Of a stretch of DNA of 64,000 nucleotides, positions 45,793-56,444 are shown piece by piece; within the stretch, counting starts at the first letter, position 1; each line of letters starts with the position of its first letter. Made by a program: the position numbers and the translations under genes. The stretch comes from Sepiola atlantica (Eukaryota; Mollusca; Cephalopoda; Sepiida; Sepiolidae). The DNA is taken from contig OY744528.1 in NCBI GenBank assembly GCA_963556195.1, positions 56,777,369 through 56,841,368 of the forward strand. Reading direction: 5' to 3'. The notes beneath the pieces were generated by a model. That model saw nothing but the letters and a program-made list of their open reading frames with translations, searched no databases and was not told where the DNA came from.

Positions 45793-46970
45793 TTTGTTGT
45801 ATGGGGCAGAGTAATTAATTTCGTACAAAAACAAAAAAATATATATATATATATATATATCATTTCTCGTTTTTTCTTTCGCGGTGAAACGAATTACGCA
45901 CCCATCTTTTTCCTTGGTAAAAATATACAAACAAAGAAAACAAAAACATTTCTCGGCTCTCTCCGAATATAAAACAAATTACAATTTCATTTTTTCTTCT
46001 TTCTCTACCCACGTGTCGGAAAAATATATACAAAGAAAAAGACAAACTTTTGCCAATCCTTTTTTTCTTCTTTTTCGACGAACAGAAGGACTTTACAAGA
46101 CGCCATTTTCTTTTGTTTTGAACACGTGGAGATAAAAAGAAAACAAACGCTCACGCTGCCCATCTTTTTCGTGAACCACGTGTTGATAAAAAAAAAAAAT
46201 TCAAAATAATGCCGCCATCTTTTCTCTTACCACGTGGGAATGAAAATTCAAACAAAAAAAGAAAATACGAATTTATTTTCTGTTTCAACAACAAGCAAAA
46301 AAGGAAGCTGCCATCTTTTCCCCTAACCACGTGGATATGAAAATTCAAACAAAAAAAAAAAAGGAAAATACGAATTTTTTTTTTTTTTCCTTTCTTTTCA
46401 ACAACAAAGGAAAAGAGAAGCCGCCATTCTTTCTCTACTTGGAAACTAACATTCAAACAAACGAAAACAAAAACGTCATTCCTCGTGTGAAACAAATTAT
46501 GACTCCACTTTTTTTTTCTTTTCTTTTTCCTTTCTACCCACGTGGTGGAAATATATATATAAAGGAAAAGAAAACTACAAAACAGACAAACACGAACAAC
46601 ATCACCCTTCAAGGCCTACCAACAATCTTCAACACAACTTGAACAACCAACTCTTCCCGGACATTCATCAAACATTTCCGGACATCACTGACGACACTAT
46701 GGAAGAAATCACACCAGTTCAAAATGAGTACAACTGCACAAGCACGACTAAATACTCAACAACTGGACGTTCGTTGATCAACTGGGGGACACATCAACTC
46801 GAACGACGCACCAACACCAGTACAGACCCACTTGTACCTGGACCTGCTAACTCACTGGCAGACATTTGTGCATCTAATTTTGACCATAGTGTACCACCAA
46901 TCTCAACAACTAGATGTTTGTTCATCAGCTCCACAACACGGACTAATTAACATGAACAACATCAACAACT

Positions 46971-47216
46971 GCACAGATTCACTTGTGCTCATTCATCAAC
47001 AACTGCACAGATTCACTTGTGCTCATTCATCAACAATTGCACAGACTCACTTGTGCTCATTCATCAACAATTGCACAGACTCACTTGTGCTCATTCATCA
47101 ACACCGCACAGACCCACTTGTGCTCACTCATCAACAACTGCACAGACTCACTTGTGCTCACTCATCAATACCGCACAGATTCACTTGTGCTCACTCATCA
47201 ACAACCGCGCAGACCC
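46971..47216 (+). repeat. 34-bp tandem array inside the LTR element
   Basis: Seven to eight units of GCACAGATTCACTTGTGCTC + ATTCATCAACAACT, starting at 46971, 47005, 47039, 47073, 47106, 47140, 47173 and 47207 (33-34 bp spacing). Open frames across it in all three frames are translations of the repeat. Confidence 0.93.
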
Positions 47217-47577
47217 AAGCACCAAACATTCCCGGACAACACTGACAATTCAACGTTCATTCATCAGCTCCGCATCACGCAGACTAATCAACATGATCAA
47301 TGCCACCAACAAGTGCAAATTCACTTGCACTCAACATTTTTCGACTGCAAACTCACTTGCGCTCAAACTTGATGCAGACCCAAACAACACGCAGATCCAC
47401 ATGCGTTACAAACACTCAATTCCGCAGACGCACTTGCGATCAATCATTCAATACAGATGCAGAAACAGAAATAAGTAGCGTGCACACTACTTTTTCTAAT
47501 CTTCAACAGCAAAACAGACATACCCACAAAGAATGCTTCTCATCTACAACTGTACATATTGAATAATATTTTCAATC

Positions 47578-47591
47578 TGGGGGGGAGTCCT
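47578..47591 (+). other. Polypurine tract
   Basis: TGGGGGGGAGTCC immediately before the 3' LTR; the expected plus-strand priming site. Confidence 0.65.
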
Positions 47592-48191
47592 TGTAGCAGT
47601 TACCTCCTCTTTTCAAAACATAACTACACCGGTTTGCCGGTAGGTGTCGCTTTTTCACCGACAGGTGGCGCTGTAAACCGACACCAGAGTTATCTGCCCT
47701 TCTGACTATAAAAACCGTTGCAAACGGAAAATCCATCTCTTCCTCACCGACCAGCCTCGGCAGACAGACGCTGACACTAGCGTTCCGTTTCACTCTTCTC
47801 TGGTCGACAGAACGACGCTAATACACTAGCGTTTCGTCTCACGCTTTTCTCTTGAACTTGTCTCAGCAAAACAACTACCAACACACGTTTCTTCCGTCAA
47901 CACGTGGGCAAACAACGGTAAGAGTTCTCAACTCATTTTCTTTGTATACGGCTTTCAAAGACTTTCCACACGCCGGATTCATTTCTTCTTATACCTTTTC
48001 AAGAACTGTTTCTCCATCGACACACATGCATACATCACACACTTCATCATTCCACGTACACACACGTTCAATAAACGTTATTTGAACTACTTCATTTTTG
48101 TTTATTAATTATTACTCTGTCTTTGCATGCAACATTGCTTGATTTACTGAACACGTTTATAATCGGGGGAACACGACCCTCGATCCTAACA
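47592..48191 (+). repeat. 3' LTR
   Basis: 600 bp. TATAAAAA at 47707-47714 and AATAAA at 48070-48075, matching the 5' LTR. Confidence 0.93.
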
Positions 48192-48208
48192 AATTCATTA
48201 AATTAATC

Positions 48209-48741
48209 GGTGCTTCTGCATTATGGCAACAAAATGGCGATAAACAAAATTCCCTTCTTTATTTCTAGAGTGAATCGAAAGGGGATATAATTCGAACTAT
48301 TTTTTAGGGAGACTCATAACGAAACGATCATATTCCATTTTTTTCGTCACGAGAAACCGTAACACAGATAGAGAAGCATGAGAATTTGTCAGAAGAAACA
48401 TTTTAAAATAGTATTTTTTTAATGAAATACATTAAGAAACGGTATTAAAAAGGAAATAAAATAGATTTATTTGAATAACTTTGACATCATATGAAATATA
48501 AAAATAGAAAGTACAGTTTTTAATGGGTATGGCATAAGTCGTTTATCACCTCCACAGTCGCATATCTCTGCACCAGAAATTAATCTGTGCACTTGCAAAA
48601 AATCGACTAACTTAAATATAAAATGTCTTCAAGATTTAACGCATTGACGTCTATTTTCGGAAAATTAAGAAACGAATTAAGACACTTAAAATAATTCGAA
48701 TTTTGCTGGTCGCCATTTTGTTGCCATACTGCATAAGCACC
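48209..48741. mobile_element. MITE with ~45-bp inverted ends
   Basis: GGTGCTTCTGCATTATGGCA then ACAAAATGGCGA at the left, mirrored at 48706-48741 with few changes. 533 bp, no frame. It lies 18 bp from the LTR element. I found no clear target duplication. Confidence 0.75.
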
Positions 48742-49279
48742 AAACAATCTTGAAAGATAAATATCAATTTTCTGGAACTATTTCAAAGATTTTTTGAATT
48801 TTTTTTGTATATTAAAGTCTTAAGACACTGAATAAAAAAAAAAAAAAGTAAAAGATTATATGGGAGCTCATAATCGCTATAATATATCTTATTATTTTTA
48901 CTTTTATAAAGAAGATATGGTTTTGTAATAGTTTATAGAAATTGTATAACTATTATACCATATTTTCTTTATATTATTTTTACTTATTAATGCCATTTAA
49001 TATTTCATTAGGCTCAATGAAATGTTATTATATATTAACGTGATATTAAAATTCTTTAAATAGCGACCAATATATTTTAGTTTTAACCATTTCATTTTGT
49101 TTTAAAGAGTGTTTTTGTATAAAAATGTTCATTTTGTATCAAAAACTTTGTTTTTTGTATGTACTAAAACTTTTTACGTCATAAAAATATTTTTGGTGCA
49201 TGGAAAAACAATATGGACGCTAGCAATTGCTATATCCACATATTTTGCCCCATAAAGCATGAAAAGAATGATGGGGGAC

Positions 49280-49820
49280 GTGTTGGCACATGTTCTCCTA
49301 CAAAAAAGAAGTATAGTGCAATTCACACAAAAAAAGGAAACACGCATTAAAAAATTGGGACCGGATGTAGTCTAGACAGCGAGAGGCCAACAGCCATGAA
49401 GTCAGCCCACACAGTTTGGGGGGGAGGGGGGCGGATAAAGGGCAACCAATCAAATTGGAGAAAAGCCTGTTGCTATGCAAATGGAAGGCCCTAGATAGGG
49501 AGCGATAAGAGCCGGGCAAGAAACACGAGGAGTTGGTTCGCGGCAGTGGTGGAGTCAAGACATTTCTAAGATTTGCTGCCGACCAAGCAGAAATCGGAAT
49601 AATATATATCCCCGCACAAGAGACAAATTTCAACAGTGGAGGAAAAATGACGTTTCCAAAATTTGCTGTCGACCAAGCAGAAATCGAAATATAGATCCCC
49701 GCATACAAAAAACAAATGGAGATTCACAAAGAAAAAATTCAATCCGTCTTTCTTACTTAATTCCTTTCTCAACTTGGACACTGTCCTAACTTTGCCAACC
49801 TACACCCAACGGTGTAGGTA
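49280..49820 (-). repeat. GC-richer block with a 100-bp duplication, possibly LTR-derived
   Basis: ATTTGCTG(C/T)CGACCAAGCAGAAATCG occurs twice (49572 and 49660), each followed by ATATCCCCGCA-type sequence. TTGGCACATGTTCTCC begins the block and a small hairpin CCTACACCCAACGGTGTAGG ends it. Minus-strand frames cover it but show no domain. Function unknown; the rest of 48742-50660 is AT-rich spacer. Confidence 0.4.
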
Positions 49821-50663
49821 ACTTAAATATTTACCTTTCGTTGTTGTTTATAAAAGGGTTTTGTTTTCCTTTCATTTGATGACCGTTTCTGTTGTGACAA
49901 ATAATATTATAGGAGTTGGTCTTAACAGTGTATGCTAAAATTAGCTTTTATACTTCTATTGACAAATCAACAAATCTCCTTCTTGAACTTCTATCCTCAT
50001 ATTGGATGGCACTCTCATCATTGAAATTGGTTCTCGAATAAAGACAATAATGAAGACAATGCAATCCTATAATGTACTTTATCATTCAGTTCTTAATTTC
50101 CCTTCCAGGACCCCCTACCTCAACCCCACTTGCTTCTGCTACACTTTCACCACCCATTAGGCTTTATCTCACTAGGTTGATCATGATGACAGAGACCCCG
50201 GGATTGTCCTCTATCTGCTTTGGTGCCTGACTCTGACAAACTGCCCTTAAAACTATTTCTATATCACAACAATTCCCTTCCCTAACCCTAACCCAACCTC
50301 CGTCAATCATGACATAAATCACACATGCAATCCTTTAATCATTTTACTTAACAATAAAAGAAAAAATATATTAAAAGTATCTGTTTATTGATTTTGGATG
50401 AAACAATTTTAGAGGAAATAATATAATGTTATTTCCCTGACCTGAAACAGAAGTGAATCTTCACAAAATATTTAGCAGAAAGGATAGAAAAACTGTGATC
50501 TTATAGACATTTAACAACAATGAGACTCTGACTGCATCAAAAATTGTGATTTTTATAGTGAATATTTGAATTGTGTATATATGAATTTTATAAATATGAT
50601 AAATATATGTGAATGTTTTAGTTTTATATATTTGAATTATAGTTAATTTTGCAGTGAATTGAG

Positions 50664-50946
50664 TGTTGTGACCTTGAAGGGCCCGATAATAAATAAGACA
50701 ACACGGTGGTATATTTACAAGAATGTATATTTACAGAAGTACGAAACAGTATGTTACAGAAAGACTGCTTTGAGACTTTGTCGTAATCTCTATACATACG
50801 TAGTGTCTGGAAGACTCTATTTAGTCACGAATAGGGTAGATCACGATCACACCATAGACCCCCCCCCCCGTGTTTTAGCCTTACTCCGTATGTAGTCAAT
50901 ACTTTTTGCTTTTAGGATTTATTACAATTAAGTCCGTAATCTTACA
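50664..50946 (-). repeat. 3' LTR of the gypsy element
   Basis: On the minus strand it begins TGTAAGATTACGG right after the purine tract AAAATAAAAAAGGAAG. It ends GGTCACAACA. 283 bp with TG...CA ends. Contains AATAAATCC. Confidence 0.65.
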
Positions 50947-50998
50947 CTTCCTTTTTTATTTTCATTGTTCAGAACCCATTTACGGGATTTGTATCTCA

Positions 50999-51850
50999 AA
51001 TGTGTCGAACACAACGTCCATTAGAATCGTTTCCTCATCTGGTTCATGTTTCTTTTGTTGGTAAACCATGTAAATCAAGTTTCCCAGCAGGATTTATTGT
51101 TTTTGAACATTCAAAAGAAAATTTTTCTCCAACTTTGAAGCGTCTCTTCGTGACATTTTGTTCACATCCTAGTTTCGTATGGGTTGGTAATAGTCTATCA
51201 AACACTGTTTTAATCTTCCTTGTAAACATTGCTTCTGCTGGCGTCATGGAAGATGGAACATTGTTATTTAGGATCATCCTATATACCTGCAAAAATTCTT
51301 GAATAGCATTTTTTGGTACGTGAACGAACCGTTCTGCCTGACCATTGCATGGTACATCGTGATCATGATATGTTCCACTACAAAAGTTTGACAGAATATT
51401 TTAAATTCACTAGACGTAAATTGAGTTCCGTTGTATGATACAATACAATCAACGACCCTGAATCGGGCGAATAATTCAGGTAAAAAACTAATGGTTACTT
51501 GCATGGTTGGTTTCTTACATTTTAATATTTTCAGCCATTTTGAGAAACTATCCACTACTCAGTGGGCCAGCAAAATCTATGTGGATCCTAGACCATGGCC
51601 GGTCAGTTTCCGGCCAGGGTCTGAACTTTATAGGAGGTGTCTTCACTGCTAAAGCGCAATCTTTGCATATTTTCACTGCATTTTCAATGTCTTTGTCCAT
51701 GCTCGTCCAATGCACATAACTTCTCATTAGACTTTTCATTCTGTGACTGACATGAAATTCTTTTTGTATTCTTTTCTGTAATGCTGCAGGAATAACCACT
51801 CGATCGCTGTACATAACTATTTCATCACAGATTGAATACACTTTCAAGAT
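50999..51850 (-). pseudogene. Gypsy integrase, broken
   Basis: Integrases join retroelement DNA to the host genome. Visible pieces: the HHCC zinc region (VSHRMKSLMRSYVHWTSMDK, VKICKDC), HIDFAGPLSSG with the first catalytic Asp, VSYNGTQFTSSEF where the second catalytic Asp is replaced by Tyr, and PCNGQAERFVHV with the Glu intact in another frame. A tail containing SSMTPAEAMFTRKIKT follows. A frameshift and the lost Asp make it non-functional. Confidence 0.85.
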
Positions 51851-52049
51851 TTGTCAGTGTTTTTCTTTTATTATATTTTTCATGTTTTTTTTTAAATCGT
51901 CGTCTAACGCTTTTTCTTTTATTTCTTTGAGTGTTACTGAAAGCTCCCTAATGACATTACACAACATATTTTTTTTTATTTCTACTTCAGTTTGTAGAGA
52001 GACAATCACTGTGTCGTCAAGGGGATCAGCATATTTTGGATAAATCCGT

Positions 52050-52440
52050 CAGCATGACTGATTTTTGTACGATGGGAGATACTCCATTTTATAATTATAA
52101 TTTAGGAGAATGGTCCCCCATCTCTTTAGTCTATTTGCTGTAAGTGTCGGTAAACCTTTTTTTGACCCATAAATCATTAACAGTGGTTTATGGTCGGTTT
52201 GCAACACAGTATGCCTTTCTTGAACGAAACGATGAAATTTGGTGACTGAAAAAATAATACCGAATGCTTCCTACTTGATTTGTGAGTAACTCTTTTCTGC
52301 AGGTAGTAATGTACGAGATGCGTGAACGATATGTTTTAGCGATCTGTCTTCCATTTTGTGTAATATGCAAGCTCCAATGCCGTACAAACTAACATCAGTA
52401 GCTACAATGATTTTGAGATCTGGAAAATGCGATCACAATT
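52050..52440 (-). pseudogene. Gypsy RNase H C-terminal fragment
   Basis: Minus-strand pieces read VTKFHRFVQERHTVLQTDHK, PLLMIYGSKKGLPTLTANRL and KRWGTILLNYNYKM, the common end of gypsy RNase H before integrase. Confidence 0.75.
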
Positions 52441-53343
52441 AAAGCACTTTTTCATTTTATATGGATAATCTTTGACGCAATTAAAACACGGTTTTGGAGG
52501 CAAATTATTTTTCTTTTGTTTATCAAATTTAGTTGGTGAATTAATTTTTATTTTTGTTACAGATTTTTCTAATATGTAACACTCCACTCTGTTCAATGTC
52601 TTTTGAATCTTGGCCAACGCTAATAAAACATTGGCAGTTTTCTGTGATATGTTGAAGCATGAAACCAGGTTCATTCTCTAGTTTATTAAGAACCTTTCTT
52701 CTGATTTCTGCACCTGTATTTGATATTAAATCTTGTGCAAAGATAAAGCATTTCAAATTGTTAGCGCTCAACTTCGACAATTTGAAATAATCACAGTTTG
52801 CTAACTACGCTTACAAAAGTAGTGTAGTCTTCGTCTTCTTTCCTTGTGAGATTCATGCATTTCTACCTTTTATGAAAAAGAGACGTTTTAGGGTTCGACA
52901 ATTTAGTTAATAGTTGTATCGCTTCAACAAATGTAAGATCGCTGTTTTTTTTGTGGTAATATATAATTGACGAATTTGGTATGTTCAACCATGTCCAATT
53001 TTCTTAATAGCAAACAACTCTTTTTAAAATCAATCAAATTCACGCAGTCCATATTATAAAGGTCCTCGTATTGTCTAAAATACGAAGCAAAGATCATTTT
53101 GTTTTCAGGTTAGTAATTAAAATTATCGATAGCGCTCCAGATAATGCTTTGTGAAAATGCAATTTCATCTTTACCATTTTGACCTCTATTCAAAAATTCG
53201 TATAAGTTTTTCTGTTTCTGTTGCACCATTTCCTCAAATCTTTTCATACCCCACAGCTGCTTTTTAAAAAATTGTTGTTCTTTTTCTTGGAATCTTTCTT
53301 CTTGTTGAAACTTTTCTACTTCCATTTTCTTATGATATTCCAT
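52440..53343 (-). pseudogene. Gypsy gag fragments
   Basis: A coiled-coil, Lys/Glu/Gln-rich segment (53343-53110, KKMEVEKFQQEERFQEKEQQ) is followed by a capsid-like region (52780-52560) with IRRKVLNKLENEP. A Cys-rich knuckle-like CFNC...CFNC lies near 52430-52490. Stops interrupt it. Confidence 0.6.
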
Positions 53344-54049
53344 TTGTTCTCTTTCGGGAAACGCTGAATTCCTTGTCTAGTATACAACATTTTAACAAAA
53401 CACAATGATTTTCTTTCTCCCGGGCAATGCAGCATTTAAACGCACCTGCTCTATCTAGACTATTGAGCAATTTTGGATTAACATATACCACTTACCAAAC
53501 GTAATACTGTATTATTACTATTATTGCTCACAGGCAACACCGAGTATCTTGTCTCGTATACTACACCATAACAAAACGCATTGAAGTTCTTGTTACCGGG
53601 TAATTCCGAGTTTCTTGTCCTCACAATAATCTGAAGAGAAATGATGTTGATAAGAACAATAGTCTGAAGAGAACCGTAAGAAATGTTAAATAAAAACCGA
53701 CTCAGAAATTTCTTTCCAAATTACTACATAAATACATTAAAAAGTCGTTTTAAATGCCGGCCCATCTGACGAATTCTGCTGTATTTGCCCCCAAAGAATT
53801 AAAAAAAAATTTTTAGATATTATTTTTCTGAGGGAACGCTGAATAAAAATATACCAGCTTTGTGGGTGTGTTTTATGTAGTATTTTATTTTCCTTTATAT
53901 AATAAAAGATGGATCAGCTTGAATACAAAATTTAGGAAAGAAATTGGAGACTTATTCAATTAATTAATCTTGTTTTTTCTGTAATAAATTTATCAAATTT
54001 CGCTTTAGATTTAATCTGGTAATTCTTTTACCATTTCTAATCTGATAAT

Positions 54050-54720
54050 TTCTTTAACGTATTGTAAAGTTTTTTTATCTCCATTTCTGTACTTAATGCA
54101 ACAATCACTGTATACTTTAAGGTTTCACTTAGTTTCACTTAGTTTCACTTGACGATTCGTTTGCATATCTTATTTTCTTATGTATAGTTTAAAAGAATGG
54201 TTCCCCATTTTTGTAGCTAATTCAAAGTATGAGTCGGTATATCTTTCTTAAACTCAAATATTGATTGTAATTGACTGTAGCCGTTTTTAAAATAAATTCT
54301 CTTCTGTGTAAAAATTTATGAAAATTGATGACATTTTTTTTACTGCAAATATTATATATGTCTAATGCCTCTTTTTCTATTTAGTTATAATTTTTTTTCT
54401 GCCGGCAATAACATTCTTGATGCATGGACTTTCAGCGACCCATTACCTTGTTTAATAAAATGGCCCCTAATCCGAAGTCTCAATGTATATCACCTTATGA
54501 GGATCGATATTTTATAATTTCTTAGAATGATATTCAGAAGACTAGCTCCATTTCATATCTTTCTTTAATGGTGCCAGGAATAAGATTGCTGTAATGTTTT
54601 GCAACTTCTCCAAACACTTTCAATGGTGACACATTTTTGCTGTAAATCTGGCTGGGTTTGGTTTTTGACCCTTTTCATCAATTATGTGTCCCAAGTATTC
54701 AATTATTAGTTTTAAATTCG
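54050..54720 (-). pseudogene. Second gypsy fragment: reverse transcriptase end and RNase H
   Basis: The complement contains EYLGHIIDEKGQKPNP (54658-54700), the conserved LGHxI motif of gypsy polymerase. Diverged thumb and RNase H sequence follows, down to LIL...YKNGEPFF near 54190, parallel to 52100-52180. Heavily mutated. Confidence 0.6.
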
Positions 54721-55165
54721 CATTTATCAATGCTTAGCTTAAAGTCGTATTCTTTAATTTTTATTAATTACTATGTATACATGTTTAGCATGTTGTTCTC
54801 AATTTACGTATTATTTTGTAAAAGTATTGGGTGTTTGTCATTTCCATTAACTTAGAAGGACAAACTCTTCTTTAACATTTTTAAAATTAGTTTTATTCAC
54901 ATCTTCACTTCACCAACAATAGCGAGAGGTTATGAAGAGCTTTGAAGTTAAAGGTTAAAAGAAAGGTTCCATAGTGCTCGGCGTTGGAGCAAACACACCG
55001 CATATCTGCTCTGTTTGATGTATTGAATCTAACTACCTAAAAAGCGGGAAAAACTGTGTAAATAGTTCAGTGGAAATACATCCCATTCTGTTCTGATTAG
55101 ATAATAGATCAATCACTCCACGTAATAATGTAAGCTTACATGAAAGAAAATAGTTCATTAGCATG

Positions 55166-55256
55166 AAACTGCTATATTATTGAAGCATACCTTGTTTTTG
55201 CTTAGGCTTATAGCCGATAGAAAAAACAAGGTATGCTTTATTGATGGTAGCAGTTT
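55166..55256. repeat. Imperfect hairpin with ~34-bp arms
   Basis: AAACTGCTATATTATTGAAG and CATACCTTGTTTTT (55166-55199) are mirrored at 55221-55256 with a few mismatches, around a ~22-nt loop. Noncoding. Confidence 0.8.
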
Positions 55257-55408
55257 AAAAGAATAAGTTTAAATAAACATGCAAGTTGTAATAAGAGGAA
55301 AAATAAATGTTCAGTTTGGAAAAATGTCTGTTATTTTTTTTTCTGAAAAGAGAAAAACCAAAACGATAAAAAAAAATAGGTAATATTAAACTAAATAACA
55401 AATATTAC

Positions 55409-55640
55409 TAGTGTTGGGACGATTAATCAGAATCGAGATTCAGAAAAAATCCGGACCATTTTGTGGTATCGGTATCAGAATCGAAAAACTTTTAGCCTAA
55501 TTTCTGATTCCAAAAGTAATTCTTTAAAAAAAAATAGATTAAACTTAATTTTCCATTGCTGCTACTAATGATAAAATCTATACATCATAATAACATCAAA
55601 AATACAATGTAAATTTATTTTATTTGTGTAAAAAAAAAAT
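55409..55640 (+). mobile_element. hAT element terminus (same family as 25080-25313)
   Basis: Starts TAGTGTTGGGACGATTAATC and shares TTTTAGCCTAATTTCTGATT, TAATTTTCCATTGCTG and AATACAATGTAAATTTATTT with the 25-kb copy. Its partner end was not found. 55641-56190 beyond it is AT-rich with no gene. Confidence 0.55.
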
Positions 55641-56189
55641 GAAATGTGGGCTTTTGTCCAGTCCTTCAGCATTAGCAAATCTGACGAGAGGTAGCCAAGA
55701 AGTGTGGAAAAACAAAACATTTCCAAAGACTTGGTTGAATTAGGTATAAATTAATTAGTGAATTTAAAGATTTTAACAGCTCTATGCGAGACCACACTTT
55801 GGCGTCAGTTCTTATTTGATTTTCAGTTTCCTGTCTGTTAACTATTTGTAAAAAGAGTTTTCTAAATATATAAAAGGTGGATGGGATAGAGATAGAAGGC
55901 AATAAAATCACAGACTAATAATGAAAATGATTCTTAGTTATTAATATTATTGAAATCGTTTAGCAGTTCAGTTAATTTTCCTTCCACTGATAAGACACAA
56001 ATACACTGCTTTCAGACTACGTGAAAGACAGTAAAAATTTGCTTGCCAACATAAAAATGTAAGTGCATATTTTTAAAACACTAAAAATTTAAAATGTGTT
56101 TTATGAATTAAAAATTAATTACTAATATGTTTTTTTAACTATCGCTGAAAGGAATGGCTTCAGGTCAATGAGAAAAAAGATCAATACAA

Positions 56190-56430
56190 GTTAACAGGTA
56201 GGAGTAACCTTAGCTAACAGGCCAAGATCCAACCAGGTCAATGTGGATATGGTTAAACCGTACATCGGGAATACCGAAAGTTTGAAGGGGAGCTCTATAT
56301 GCTTGTGCACTTTAGATTTCTGGCAGGATAAACAGGAACGGGTTATAGGCAGTAATATCATGTTTCATATTCGGTCAGAAGAATCTAGTTTAAATAAGCT
56401 TCCGAGGTTAGCCAGACCGTGCAAAGAAGA
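56190..56430 (-). pseudogene. Gypsy integrase zinc-region fragment
   Basis: The complement reads LHGLANLGS, SCLSCQKSKVHKH and then, with a frameshift, RFNHIHIDLVGSWP. This is the H...CxxCQ...HIDLVG order of integrase N-termini. It directly abuts the LINE that follows. Confidence 0.65.
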
Positions 56431-56444
56431 AAAGACAATTTTAC

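Larger units (their letters stand above)
45175..48191 (+). mobile_element. Non-autonomous LTR retrotransposon (LARD/TRIM-like)
   Basis: Two LTRs of about 600 bp in direct orientation enclose a ~1.8-kb interior. The LTRs start TGTAGCAGTTACC and end AACA. A primer-binding-like TTGGTGACCCGACGTG follows the left LTR, and a purine tract TGGGGGGGAG precedes the right one. A 4-bp AATT duplication flanks the element (45171-45174, 48192-48195). The interior has no gag or pol; it has T/A-rich runs punctuated by CCACGTG(G/T) motifs (six or more between 46010 and 46545) and a 34-bp tandem array. It must borrow proteins from another element. Confidence 0.92.
50664..53400 (-). mobile_element. Degraded gypsy-type LTR retrotransposon
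   Basis: In minus-strand order: gag (53343-52440), RNase H end (52430-52050), integrase (51850-51000), purine tract and 3' LTR (50946-50664). Protease and most of the reverse transcriptase are missing, and I could not find a 5' LTR. Confidence 0.75.

Noticed and set aside
46971..47216. CRISPR-like short repeats
   Set aside because: Units are directly adjacent with no unique spacers and lie inside an LTR element in a eukaryotic genome.
46832..47478. Overlapping frames with INNCTDSLVLIHQQLHRL repeats
   Set aside because: All three frames are open only because the 34-bp unit lacks stops; the length change of one frame per unit gives the same peptides in each frame.
49298..49708. 136-codon minus-strand frame
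   Set aside because: Covers a duplicated GC-richer block; the repeated ISAWS(T/A)AN segment simply reflects the DNA duplication, and no domain is visible.
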